Numbered from the stretch's first letter, positions 18,452-26,353 are shown. The stretch is DNA of 46,783 nt from Euryarchaeota archaeon UBA23 (GCA_002498725.1 DAIJ01000010.1:92572-139354), one strand, 5' to 3'. The notes: generated by a model from the sequence alone, not told the origin. Program-made: numbers and translations.

Positions 18452-19585
18452 ATGACAGATGCCTGTGGTATACTCGGAGATGGCTCTAAAGCAGTCAAAA
18501 TCCACAATCTTATCAAGGCACCAGAAAATACTGCAGAGTCCATATTGAGACGTGAGTCATGGGACGCAAGTAAACCAGCTACCGTCTATATCACTCCTGA
18601 GAGAATGCCAGATGGCTCTCCTTGCAAAGCAGCGACTGTAATACTTAGAACTCGAGGTTGTGCATGGTGGTGGAAATCAGGTTGTACTTTCTGTGGTTAT
18701 TTCAATGACGTAAGAGATGATGTTACCGTTGAAGATTTATTTCAACAATGGGACGAGGCAAAGAGAAAAACTAACAATTTTGAAGGCTGTTCTATGGTTA
18801 AGGTGTACACATCAGGAACCTTTTTTGAGGATTCTGAGAATCCTGTTGAATGGCAGGAACATGTACTTAGAGAAACTTACTCTCTTGGTTTGCATTTGGT
18901 TGTTGAGGCTCAAGCCCATTTGTGCAAACCAGAAAAGATGGCTTGGCTTGCTGAACGTCATCCGGGAGCAACCATCGCTATAGGATTAGAAGCATATGAT
19001 GATTCAGTATTGCGATTTCATGTCAATAAGGGATTTACAACAAAAACTTGGAGAAAAGCAGTAACTAACCTTCGTTCAAATGGTCTAAGAGTCAAAACCT
19101 ACTTGATATTCAAACCACCATTTATGTCAGAAGGTGATGCTCTTGAACACACATCGAAATGGCTTGTTGATGTTGCTCCTTTATCTGATGAAGTTTCTGT
19201 AAATCCAATGAATATTCAGAATCGAACGGTAGTCGATCGACTTTTCCGAAATAGAGAATATCGTCCACCTTGGCTTTGGTCACTTGTAGAGATGATTCAG
19301 AGAACTCATGAATCTACTTCTGGAAATAATGCTAGAATTATTGTTCATCCCACAGCAGGTGGTAAAATTCGAGGGTCGCATAATTGTGGTCTATGTGATG
19401 AACAAGTAGTAGCGTCAATAGAGCGTTATTCAGTCTCAAAAGATATATCCGAATTTAGAGGTCTTGATTGTGATTGTAAAGCAATATGGAAGACAGAAAT
19501 AGAATCCGATATCAATCTTCCAACACCTTTGGGTAGTGGAAGAAATCGGCGCGGTCTTGAATTAGATCTAATGAGAGCACCTTAG
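18452..19585 (+). CDS. raSEA: Archaeosine synthase radical-SAM subunit RaSEA
   Basis: This 377-residue enzyme belongs to the archaeal radical-SAM family that completes archaeosine in the tRNA D-loop (position 15). It acts with ArcS, which adds lysine to preQ0, and RaSEA then cleaves the lysine adduct to leave the formamidino group. The cluster motif is GCAWWWKSGCTFCGY (Cys spacing C-x7-C-x2-C), near residues 71-83, as in this family rather than the common C-x3-C-x2-C. Further family features are VKVYTSGTFF, VVEAQAHL, AIGLEAYDD and VKTYLIFKPPF, and a C-terminal C-G-L-C and C-D-C set that may bind metal. ArcS is not in the window. A hairpin follows the stop codon. Confidence 0.85.
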   Translation: MTDACGILGDGSKAVKIHNLIKAPENTAESILRRESWDASKPATVYITPERMPDGSPCKAATVILRTRGCAWWWKSGCTFCGYFNDVRDDVTVEDLFQQWDEAKRKTNNFEGCSMVKVYTSGTFFEDSENPVEWQEHVLRETYSLGLHLVVEAQAHLCKPEKMAWLAERHPGATIAIGLEAYDDSVLRFHVNKGFTTKTWRKAVTNLRSNGLRVKTYLIFKPPFMSEGDALEHTSKWLVDVAPLSDEVSVNPMNIQNRTVVDRLFRNREYRPPWLWSLVEMIQRTHESTSGNNARIIVHPTAGGKIRGSHNCGLCDEQVVASIERYSVSKDISEFRGLDCDCKAIWKTEIESDINLPTPLGSGRNRRGLELDLMRAP

Positions 19586-19587
19586 AG

Positions 19588-19604
19588 GAGGGACTACGTC
19601 CCTC
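19588..19604 (+). terminator. Hairpin after RaSEA
   Basis: A perfect 7-bp stem (GAGGGAC / GTCCCTC) with loop TAC starts just after the RaSEA stop codon at 19583-19585. It probably ends or protects that transcript. It lacks a strong T-run, so it may be a processing or stability element instead. Confidence 0.5.
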
Positions 19605-19666
19605 GCCTAACGCTTAAGGGCAAATCTTCTGTGGTCGCCTCATCCTGAGAGTGTCAGGGGGTTTGT

Positions 19667-19930
19667 GTGTCTATGTCAGATGATGATGGATTCCTCCAAG
19701 GCGATAATGAACCGGCAGCATCGAAGGTAGTTTTGGTAGGCGCACTGATTTCTGCAATTATCTTCATGATAATTTACAATATACTGTATCCAGGTCAGGA
19801 TTATCCGGTTATTTCAGACTTCGAAACCTTTGGACAGTTCAGCGGTGGGATTTGGTTCTTCATTCTTGGTGCTATGTTTGGCATATTTTCAATCTTAGCT
19901 GCTATGATAACAGAAGCAACTAGGGAGTAG
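19667..19930 (+). CDS. Small two-helix membrane protein
   Basis: This product of about 87 residues has an acidic N-terminus and two membrane helices (about 20-42 and 61-82) around a short polar loop. A GTG at 19667 and an ATG at 19673 are both possible starts; GGGGG at 19657-19661 lies upstream. Its stop codon directly abuts the start of the 13-helix membrane protein gene, so the two are almost certainly co-translated and may form one complex. I do not recognise a family. A small accessory subunit of an oxidase-like complex is possible, by analogy only. Confidence 0.7.
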   Translation: MSMSDDDGFLQGDNEPAASKVVLVGALISAIIFMIIYNILYPGQDYPVISDFETFGQFSGGIWFFILGAMFGIFSILAAMITEATRE

Positions 19931-21604
19931 GTGATGTATATGGATTCTGTATTAAATACACTCTTAGTTTTCTGGTTTTTGCTATTTATTTTCTATGTTC
20001 TAGTTCATAGAGGACTCTGGATTTTCTCTGACGTTTCTCGCACTATGGGTATTTTCATGCTGGAGAAAGCCCTTGGACCAGGTATTGATCTTGTAGAAGG
20101 GAGAACTGGTTCTGCAGCCCGATCTTGGATAATCCAATCAGCACTTTGGCTATTTTTAGCATCAATATTTACCTTTGAAGGACTTTGGCTAACTCATGAG
20201 CCCAATGCTCTTCATGCTCTCTCATCTTGGGGGTATAATCCCTCGTCATCATCTCTCATGGCTACTGGAAAGGTAGTAACAATGTTTGGCGGAGTATCTA
20301 TGGCTCTCATAGGTTGTGGATTCCATATACTTCCTAGATTACTTGGAACCGAATTGGCCAGTGAGCGAAATGGAACATTAGTTTCATTCCTTTGGTCCAT
20401 TTCTGTAACATTTTTCATAGTAGGATCTCACGATCCTGTTATTTTAGACATCAAGATAATGATGATTGCTACCTTAATCCAATCTCTTGCTCTCACTGCA
20501 GTAATAATCAATCAACTGTTGACACTATCTAATCGATCTGGATCAATACCTTTGCCCGCATGGCTTATCATATTCGGATTAATGGGCCAACCTCTCGCTC
20601 TGATTTCGTCACTATTGACAGGTGTTTTGTCAACAGGATCGGGTCTGTGGTTGTTGTACCATGTGTCTGCCAATACAATGTTCTTCCTTTCAATAGCAGG
20701 TGTTGTTCTATACACTACTAGTGTAGTTAGTGGAAATCCTCTATGGTCCCGTTCTTTAGTTGGCGCTACTCTAATTGGAGGTTTGATGACCCTTTCACCA
20801 CTTGGTTCTCCTGATGGCAATCTAACAGCCTCTATGTTGGGAATTGAAAGCCAAGAACTGTCATTTAGTGGTGGTTCTGACATAATAGTAAGCTTCCTTC
20901 TTGCTCTTGCTATGGTTCCATATGTTGCATTTGCAGTCAATTCTATGCTTACAATGCGTGGTGGAAACACATCAAAGGAGAACCCAAATACGGCAGGACT
21001 TGCTGAAATTAATCTAGGAACCATCGCTTTAATTCCAGTATTTTTAGGTTCATTATTCATCCAATCTGATGCTATAACCAATACTAATGCATTATCTGGA
21101 ATGTCTTTTACTATTGAAACAATGGCTAGATGGGCAGTAGTTGTACCACTAACATTTGGATCCGCTTTGGCTTTATATCCATCAATTACTGGACGCGAAC
21201 TCGTTTCGGCAGATCGTGCTCGTTATGCTTTCTGGCTTATGTCTGGTGGAGTGCTGTTAGGACTAATGGTAACATTAATGTCAAACGTTATTGACATCGC
21301 TCTCATAGATGCAGAAATTGAAGACCCATCTTCCTTATCTCACGAGTTAGCAGTTGCAGGCTCTGTGATTTTCTACTTTGCAGTAATTTCTATGATTCTT
21401 CACTGTCTCAATATGGTAAGTGGACTTTTCAGAGGCGTAATTGTCGATAGCAAAAGTAAGACGTCCTCAAGTATAGAAGCTCAATCTTACAATTTATCAT
21501 CTCCTACTAGCATTCGTCGAATACTTGGCTCAGGTGCCGGAATGGACACTGTTGTGGTACCTGTAGGGGAATCTGATGAGGCCGGTTCAGCCACGGATTT
21601 GTGA
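19931..21604 (+). CDS. Polytopic membrane protein, distantly like heme-copper oxidase subunit I
   Basis: The protein has 557 residues and about 13 hydrophobic segments. From residue about 57, the order ARSWIIQSALWLFLAS, a loop, MATGKVVTMFGG and GCGFHILPRLLGTELASER resembles helices I-III of cbb3/NorB-type subunit I (the region ending in PR-x-x-G). The His that normally binds the low-spin heme in helix II is not visible, and the CuB histidines are not evident either; only scattered His (YHVSANTMFF, LHALSSWG) remain. It may therefore be a non-catalytic relative or a different transporter. GTG 19931, ATG 19934 and ATG 19940 are possible starts. The stop overlaps the frame of the ychF gene. Membership in the oxidase family is a weak inference. 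Confidence 0.6.
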   Translation: MMYMDSVLNTLLVFWFLLFIFYVLVHRGLWIFSDVSRTMGIFMLEKALGPGIDLVEGRTGSAARSWIIQSALWLFLASIFTFEGLWLTHEPNALHALSSWGYNPSSSSLMATGKVVTMFGGVSMALIGCGFHILPRLLGTELASERNGTLVSFLWSISVTFFIVGSHDPVILDIKIMMIATLIQSLALTAVIINQLLTLSNRSGSIPLPAWLIIFGLMGQPLALISSLLTGVLSTGSGLWLLYHVSANTMFFLSIAGVVLYTTSVVSGNPLWSRSLVGATLIGGLMTLSPLGSPDGNLTASMLGIESQELSFSGGSDIIVSFLLALAMVPYVAFAVNSMLTMRGGNTSKENPNTAGLAEINLGTIALIPVFLGSLFIQSDAITNTNALSGMSFTIETMARWAVVVPLTFGSALALYPSITGRELVSADRARYAFWLMSGGVLLGLMVTLMSNVIDIALIDAEIEDPSSLSHELAVAGSVIFYFAVISMILHCLNMVSGLFRGVIVDSKSKTSSSIEAQSYNLSSPTSIRRILGSGAGMDTVVVPVGESDEAGSATDL

Positions 21605-21612
21605 TTATAATC

Positions 21613-22896
21613 ATGAGAATAGGTCTAGTGGGTAAACCCAATGTTGGGAAATCTACAACATTCTCTGCCTTGACACAGACTCCGGTTGATATTGCTAATT
21701 ATCCCTTTACAACTATTGAGCCGAATGTCGGAGTGGCTTGGATTCCTCTTCGCCAACCGTGCGCTTGTGCAACTCTAAGGTCTAAGCGTGAAGATACTGG
21801 TAGACTAGATCCAGTTAGTTGTGAAGATCCAAGAAAAGGTAGTATTTGTATGCCAAATACTGGATCCTGTATAGCACATCATAGATTGATTCCAGTAACT
21901 ATGGTTGATGTTGCAGGTTTAGTCCCGGGCGCCCATGAGGGTAGAGGTAGAGGAAATCAATTCCTATCGGATCTGGCACGCTGTGATGCATTGATACAAG
22001 TCATTGACGTTTCAGGTTCGACAGATCTAGAAGGAAACCCCGTTGGATTAGGTGGATCTAACCCTGTTGAGGAACATGAATTTTTACTTGGAGAATTGGA
22101 TGCATGGATACGTGGAATCATTCAATCTAGTTGGAAGCGCGGGGCTAGAAGAGTTCAGTCCGAAGGAGATAGGGCGTTATTGACATATTTACTGGATCAA
22201 TTGAGTGGAATAGGAGCCGATGAGAATCATATCTCAGCCGGAATTGCTTCAGTATTGTCCGAACATCCAGATTCAGGAGTACCATGGTCTTGGGGAGAGT
22301 CTGAATTGATAACTCTTGCAAGGACCGTCAGGACTGCTCTATTTCCTATTTCAGTAGCAGCAAACAAAGCAGATAAATCCGAGATGGAATCCTGGGCTGA
22401 ACTATCTGCATTAGTAGAATCTTCTGGGGGAGTTTTAGTACCAACAAGTGCAGAAGCAGAACTTGCTCTAACTAGAGCAAGTTCTGCTAGATTAATTGCT
22501 CATAGACCTGGAATTGAGGGGTTCACTATAACTCAAGAAGGAGAGGATAAACTTTCAGAAGAACAAAGGCAAGCACTCTCTTCAATTAGTGCTTCTCTTT
22601 CTAAATGGAAAGGAGGGGGATTAGTAGGACTGGTTAGCGAGGTTGTATTTGGTAATTTAAACAAGAAAGTCGCCTATCCAGTTCAGGACGAAACACACTG
22701 GGTAGATGGCGAAGGCAATATTTTACCAGATGCGATCCTAATTTCAGAAGGCACAACTGCCAAAGGACTTGCATATGCAGTACATAGCGATCTTGGCGAT
22801 GGATTCATCCGCGCAACCAATGCACGCTCTGGCCGAGTTATTGGAGCCGAGTATGAAGTTGTGAATGGAGACGTAATTCGAATCCATGCTAAATGA
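21613..22896 (+). CDS. ychF: YchF/OLA1-type translation-associated P-loop NTPase
   Basis: This protein of about 427 residues is an Obg-related NTPase of the YchF family, which binds ribosomes and often prefers ATP. GLVGKPNVGKST at residues 4-15 is the P-loop, ANYPFTTIEPNVGV the switch region, and DVAGLVPGAHEGRGRGNQFL the G3 region. VAANKADKSE is the specificity loop, which fits a GTPase-like NKxD. A C-terminal TGS domain (LSDG-like VHSDLGDGFIRA) ends the protein. Unusually, the loop after PFTTIEPN holds several cysteines in a longer, more charged insert than in typical archaeal members. I chose ATG 21613; GTG 21601 would overlap the previous stop (GTGA). A perfect 16-bp inverted repeat lies in the coding region. 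Confidence 0.9.
   Translation: MRIGLVGKPNVGKSTTFSALTQTPVDIANYPFTTIEPNVGVAWIPLRQPCACATLRSKREDTGRLDPVSCEDPRKGSICMPNTGSCIAHHRLIPVTMVDVAGLVPGAHEGRGRGNQFLSDLARCDALIQVIDVSGSTDLEGNPVGLGGSNPVEEHEFLLGELDAWIRGIIQSSWKRGARRVQSEGDRALLTYLLDQLSGIGADENHISAGIASVLSEHPDSGVPWSWGESELITLARTVRTALFPISVAANKADKSEMESWAELSALVESSGGVLVPTSAEAELALTRASSARLIAHRPGIEGFTITQEGEDKLSEEQRQALSSISASLSKWKGGGLVGLVSEVVFGNLNKKVAYPVQDETHWVDGEGNILPDAILISEGTTAKGLAYAVHSDLGDGFIRATNARSGRVIGAEYEVVNGDVIRIHAK
22455..22488. repeat. Perfect inverted repeat inside ychF
   Basis: Arms of 16 bases (starting AGCAGAACTTGC and its exact reverse complement ending GCAAGTTCTGCT) are separated by two bases. The repeat encodes part of the EAELALTRASSAR segment, so it also shapes protein sequence. 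The RNA would form a very stable hairpin. Confidence 0.8.
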
Positions 22897-22909
22897 GCGT
22901 CAATAGGTA

Positions 22910-22923
22910 AAGTGCTAGCACTT
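22910..22923. promoter_or_regulatory. 14-bp palindrome downstream of ychF
   Basis: AAGTGCTAGCACTT is a perfect palindrome just after the ychF stop codon, flanked by CAATA and TATTG, which are also complementary. It could be a protein-binding site or the base of a 3' hairpin. Confidence 0.35.
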
Positions 22924-22977
22924 ATTGTGAGAAGGTGAGTTTTCTCTTCAAAATTATCATCCAGCATCCGCCAATCA

Positions 22978-23002
22978 ACACTCATTGCTGAGCAATGAGT
23001 GT
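22978..23002. terminator. Bidirectional hairpin between ychF and P1 genes
   Basis: An 11-bp perfect stem (ACACTCATTGC / GCAATGAGTGT) with loop TGA sits between the convergent ychF and ribosomal P1 genes. Position and symmetry suit a shared terminator or transcript-end stabiliser for both strands. Confidence 0.6.
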
Positions 23003-23028
23003 CAGATTATTCAGTAGTAAATTGCTTT

Positions 23029-23343
23029 TTAACCGAATAGAGATCCAAGACCTTCGAAGCCTGCTCCGTCATCTTCCTCAGGCTCTTCAGCAGCCGGAGC
23101 TTCTTCAGCAGCTGGGGCTGATGAACCTCCACCACCAGAAGCAGCAGGTGCAGCAGCAACTGGTGCAGCAACAGCAGTAGCCATGGCTTCACCAATATCA
23201 ACTTCACCTAGTGAGCTAACAAGTGCCGAAACTCGTCCCTTGTCAGCATCAACACCAGCGGCCTTTAGAACCGCGGTAACAGCTTTGTCGTCTATATCTT
23301 TCTCAGCAGAGTGCAAAAGCATTGCAGCATATACATATTCCAT
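23029..23343 (-). CDS. rpl12: Large-subunit stalk protein P1 (archaeal L12)
   Basis: This 104-residue acidic protein is the archaeal P1/aL12 stalk protein. It forms dimers on P0 and recruits elongation factors. The N-terminal MEYVYAAMLLHSAEKDIDD dimerisation helix, the Ala/Gly hinge (AAPAASGGGG) and the acidic C-terminal tip ending EGLGSLFG are all typical. It is the last gene of the secE-spt5-L11-L1-P0-P1 cluster, in the standard archaeal order. Spacing to P0 is about 20 bases. Confidence 0.97.
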   Translation of the reverse strand: MEYVYAAMLLHSAEKDIDDKAVTAVLKAAGVDADKGRVSALVSSLGEVDIGEAMATAVAAPVAAAPAASGGGGSSAPAAEEAPAAEEPEEDDGAGFEGLGSLFG

Positions 23344-23364
23344 TTTTTCTCACCTTATTTTTTT

Positions 23365-24384
23365 TTAACCAAAGAGATCACCAAGTCCACCGAACGCGGC
23401 TTCCTCTTCTTCCTCCTCTTCCTCTTCTGCCGGAGTTTCCCCAGCCGATTCGGCCGCATCAGAGGTTGCGGTTTCTACGCTCACTGTAGCTAATACAGCA
23501 CCTAGTGCTGCTGTTAACTCGTCATCGAGTGCAGAGGAATCTAATTGGCCAGCCAAGGCCAGTGCACGTGCGTTAGCACGAGATATGAACAGTGGAATTG
23601 TTTCATCATTGGTGATGCCGGCTTCCACCGCTACAGACATTGCCTCCCCACTTGCCTTGGAGACAAGTGTAGGCATTGTAATTGGAGTAAACCAACGAAT
23701 ATTACAAGCGAGATTGAAAGCACCAGATGTTGCATTAATAATATCCGATTCAAATCCTTCAATATCAAGATCTAATGATTCTGCATTAAAGAGAACACCA
23801 TCTTCTACAGCGCCAGTTAGTATGATTCCAATTTCAATAGGATTTATTCCCAGTTTAGCCAACATTATACCAAGATCAGCAGATATCTCATCTCCTTTTG
23901 AGAAGGTAGTCGATTTCTGAATTGCAACTTTCCCCTTGTCTATCTTTGCAGGAATGCCAACGGCATTGAATTCACCAACAATTGGACCAGGTCCAAATTC
24001 TGTTGGACCAGCCGGAACTGTAACATCTTCTGGAAACACTTCACCAGCCTTTGCAGCACGCCCCTGTCTAGTTTTAGCTAACTCGCTATACAATTGAAAT
24101 GCATTCATTTGATCTGTGTGAACAATAGCTGGTTGGATAGCGCCTTCTAGAAGGGTTTCCAATTCAGCAGCATCGCGACCAGATCTTTCCCAAGCCAATT
24201 TCATCAATGTCTTCTTTGCCATTGTGATTGTCATCGATTGTCGCAAATCTTTTCTCATATCTAGCATGTTTTTTGCCGGTACTCCGCTAATATCTACAAC
24301 ACCGATTACGCCATCTGAACTTAGAATATCAGCAATCTCACCGACTCTATCTTTCTTCCAATGAGCAATCTTTGCTTGTATCAT
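23365..24384 (-). CDS. rplP0: Large-subunit stalk base protein uL10 (P0)
   Basis: At 339 residues this is the archaeal/eukaryotic P0 form of uL10, longer than bacterial L10. It binds 23S rRNA near the GTPase centre and carries P1 dimers. The N-terminal domain starts at HWKKDRVGEIADILSSDGVIGVVDISGVP and includes the RQSMTITMAKKTLM rRNA-binding part. The insert domain with EFGPGPIVGEFN follows. The acidic C-terminus ends AAFGGLGDLFG, matching the P1 tip that contacts elongation factors. The ATG overlaps the L1 stop (ATGA). Because its normal neighbour L11 is shortened here, its rRNA-binding interface is worth comparing. Confidence 0.97.
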   Translation of the reverse strand: MIQAKIAHWKKDRVGEIADILSSDGVIGVVDISGVPAKNMLDMRKDLRQSMTITMAKKTLMKLAWERSGRDAAELETLLEGAIQPAIVHTDQMNAFQLYSELAKTRQGRAAKAGEVFPEDVTVPAGPTEFGPGPIVGEFNAVGIPAKIDKGKVAIQKSTTFSKGDEISADLGIMLAKLGINPIEIGIILTGAVEDGVLFNAESLDLDIEGFESDIINATSGAFNLACNIRWFTPITMPTLVSKASGEAMSVAVEAGITNDETIPLFISRANARALALAGQLDSSALDDELTAALGAVLATVSVETATSDAAESAGETPAEEEEEEEEEAAFGGLGDLFG

Positions 24385-25025
24385 TCAACCACCTCTATTT
24401 TTACAGAAGGCCCCATTGAAGTCTTAACATAGCAAGATCTGATATTTCCAATGCCACGTTCTAACTTTCCAGTTACACGGTTCCAAATTGCCATTGCATT
24501 GGCAGTTAATTCGTCAATAGATTGTCCACGAGACCCAACCGCCGAATGAAAAGTCATACGATCTCTACTACGAACTATCGTAGTATCTTTCAAACCGGTA
24601 GCAATCATAGCCGGGTCAAGAGTTGGAGGAACTGGTCGAGGCATCTTACCTCTAGGTCCTAATACCACACCTAGGAATCGTCCAACAGTACCCATATGGG
24701 GGATTTCAGCAAGGAAGAAATCTGTACGGTTGGCTAGTTTACGTGCCTGTTGTCTATTTCCACCCAGATCCTCTATTGTGGTAGGGTCAATGACATCGAT
24801 TCCAGCGGCTCTGGCTTTAGCAGCCATTTCTCCATCAGCAAACATTGCTATCTTCACTGGTTTCCCTCGTCCTGAAGGAAGACGAACTTCTTCCTGAATA
24901 CGATTTGCAGGATTCTTTAGGTCTATATCCTTCAAATTAAAGGAAATTTCTACAGTTTCTGTGAACTTACGCTCAGGAGCGCTGCTCAGTGCCTCTTCAA
25001 TTGCTGTCTGAATATTTTCTATCAT
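24381..25025 (-). CDS. rpl1: Ribosomal protein uL1
   Basis: This L1 protein of about 214 residues forms the mobile L1 stalk near the tRNA exit site. Family landmarks include SFNLKDIDLKNPANRI near the start, EVRLPSGRGKPVKIAMF, LGVVLGPRGKMPRPVPP and TFHSAVGSRGQSIDELTANAMAIW. I chose the ATG at 25025, preceded by AGAGGTGAG; an upstream GTG at 25034 and an ATG at 25082 give N-terminal extensions overlapping the L11 gene. Archaeal L1 can repress its own operon by binding an mRNA copy of its rRNA site, but I cannot identify such a site here. Confidence 0.95.
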   Translation of the reverse strand: MIENIQTAIEEALSSAPERKFTETVEISFNLKDIDLKNPANRIQEEVRLPSGRGKPVKIAMFADGEMAAKARAAGIDVIDPTTIEDLGGNRQQARKLANRTDFFLAEIPHMGTVGRFLGVVLGPRGKMPRPVPPTLDPAMIATGLKDTTIVRSRDRMTFHSAVGSRGQSIDELTANAMAIWNRVTGKLERGIGNIRSCYVKTSMGPSVKIEVVE

Positions 25026-25078
25026 ATTACTCACCTCTGCGGTCAGCGAGGTCTCCCTCTCCCGCAATTCGTGAAATT

Positions 25079-25357
25079 TCACTCAAAATGCTTGTTAAAT
25101 CTCCCTTCTTTCATTGCCTTTAATGCAGCCTTAGGCTCCATGCCTTCAACCTTTACACGCATGGCTACACATGTACCCATCACTTCTCGTGAGCGTGCAT
25201 ATAATGTTGCACCAGTCAAACGGTCCTTTTGCTTTTCAGCAACCTGCTTGACTTGATCCATTGATAGATTCTCAGTGGCCGCTTCCCAGTCACCATTACA
25301 CTTCTTCTGGCCGAGGGTTTGTAGAATCACGTGAGGTGTTTCATTACGCGCTGACAT
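25079..25357 (-). CDS. rpl11: C-terminal-domain-only ribosomal protein uL11
   Basis: The 92-residue product matches the C-terminal rRNA-binding domain of L11. ETPHVILQTLGQKK aligns with the TPP-x-x-x-L-x-K-x-x-G linker, LSMDQVKQVAEKQKDRLTGA with the family's MEQV-x-x-IA helix, and REVMGTCVAMRVKVEG with the EVxGTCxSMGVxVEG motif. The usual N-terminal 60-70 residues, the GPPLGPALG domain, are absent. The gap to the upstream spt5 stop is only about 87 bases and encodes no such sequence in any frame. The ATG at 25357 is preceded by GAAGGGGGT, a plausible ribosome binding site. The position between spt5 and L1 is the conserved L11 slot. A second full-length L11 elsewhere cannot be excluded. Confidence 0.85.
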   Translation of the reverse strand: MSARNETPHVILQTLGQKKCNGDWEAATENLSMDQVKQVAEKQKDRLTGATLYARSREVMGTCVAMRVKVEGMEPKAALKAMKEGRFNKHFE

Positions 25358-25444
25358 CCTTGTTACCCCCTTCTGAAGTGCCTCGCCGACCCGCTTTCCA
25401 TATTTGAGCGTGATGTATGGGCTCCAGAAATCTCCTTTTGATAA

Positions 25445-26341
25445 TTATTGTACGCGTTGAGTAACTCTAACTTGATCAGCACGTACAGTTAGAGCAACTG
25501 GTACAGCCGCCTCAAAGAGTTCTACAGTTACTTCTTCTTTAGATTCTGTAACACGCACAACACGAGCTGCTTGACCCTTAAATGCACCACCACTAATCTC
25601 GATAATACATCCTTCTTCAATTCCAGCAGTTGCTGCCTTAGGTTCTAGATAGGATAGTGTATTTTCAAGAGGTGAAGCACCAGGTAGAACTTTTCGACAG
25701 TTTTTCAGACGTGTAGTAGTCATTCCAACCATACCAATTAATTTTTCAACATGATGAATTGCAGATGCTTCAACAAATATATATCCTGGTATATTTGCAA
25801 CAAGAACACCAAAAATCTCATCTTGGATGTCCCGAAGAGATCCAGTTCCAGACAATCTTGCCCGTATCTCATTTGCAACATTCTGCTCCTGACCTATGCT
25901 TGTTTTTAGGATGTAAAGGAATGAAGCAACATCTCCATACATAGGTCCAATTTGAGGTATTGCATATCTCGGTGCTCCAGAACCATCAGCAGTTAGTGAT
26001 TTAACATTCTCAATATATGCTGGATCCACCCAGTCAAAATTTTTGTAAATAGTTCTAGAACTTACTTGATCACTATCGGTTAAGAAAAGAAGTGGAGTTA
26101 CATCATTCAAACGGTTTCCGAAGGCTAGTCCTCTAGATGGCCCCGATCGAACAAAAGTAAGAGATTCGGATTCAATTCCAGTACACTCTGTTATCCTTGA
26201 AGCAACCAATTCAATATCTTGAGGATCTCCAATTCCATATATCCCGTCCCATGCACCAGGGAAGTCTGCAACTTCGTCTGCTCTTTGCATTAGAAGTACT
26301 TTCTCACCATACCGAACATAAGCAACAAATGCATCTGACAT
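25445..26341 (-). CDS. spt5: Spt5/NusG with N-terminal degenerate Nudix-like domain
   Basis: This 298-residue protein is about twice the length of a normal archaeal Spt5. The C-terminal half is canonical: an NGN domain from FLYILKTSIGQEQNVA to about 235 (including VANIPGYIFVEA), then a KOW domain (GIEEGCIIEISGGAFKGQAARVVRV, VTVELFEAAVPVALTV). It should clamp RNA polymerase and aid elongation with Rpb4/7. Residues about 3-112 instead read like a Nudix fold: AFVAYVRYGEKVLLMQRADEVADFPGAWDG, a degenerate Nudix box (ELVASRITECTGI), VTPLLFL and DWVDP. Most catalytic Glu residues of the box are missing, so it is probably a binding domain. The ATG 26341 is preceded by GAGG; a GTG two codons upstream is also possible. 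Confidence 0.9.
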   Translation of the reverse strand: MSDAFVAYVRYGEKVLLMQRADEVADFPGAWDGIYGIGDPQDIELVASRITECTGIESESLTFVRSGPSRGLAFGNRLNDVTPLLFLTDSDQVSSRTIYKNFDWVDPAYIENVKSLTADGSGAPRYAIPQIGPMYGDVASFLYILKTSIGQEQNVANEIRARLSGTGSLRDIQDEIFGVLVANIPGYIFVEASAIHHVEKLIGMVGMTTTRLKNCRKVLPGASPLENTLSYLEPKAATAGIEEGCIIEISGGAFKGQAARVVRVTESKEEVTVELFEAAVPVALTVRADQVRVTQRVQ

Positions 26342-26353
26342 TTTCACACCTCA

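Noticed and set aside
20512..21081. Minus-strand frame of 189 codons inside the 13-helix membrane gene
   Set aside because: The plus-strand gene has clear membrane periodicity and neighbours; this frame has no domain.
22995..23180. Gln/Leu-rich frame opposite the P1 gene
   Set aside because: It is the complement of the Ala/Glu-rich P1 hinge and tail, and P1 is certain.
25358..25444. Frameshifted L11 N-terminal domain
   Set aside because: I read all three minus-strand frames of the gap and none contains a GPPLGPALG-like stretch; the gap is also too short for that domain.
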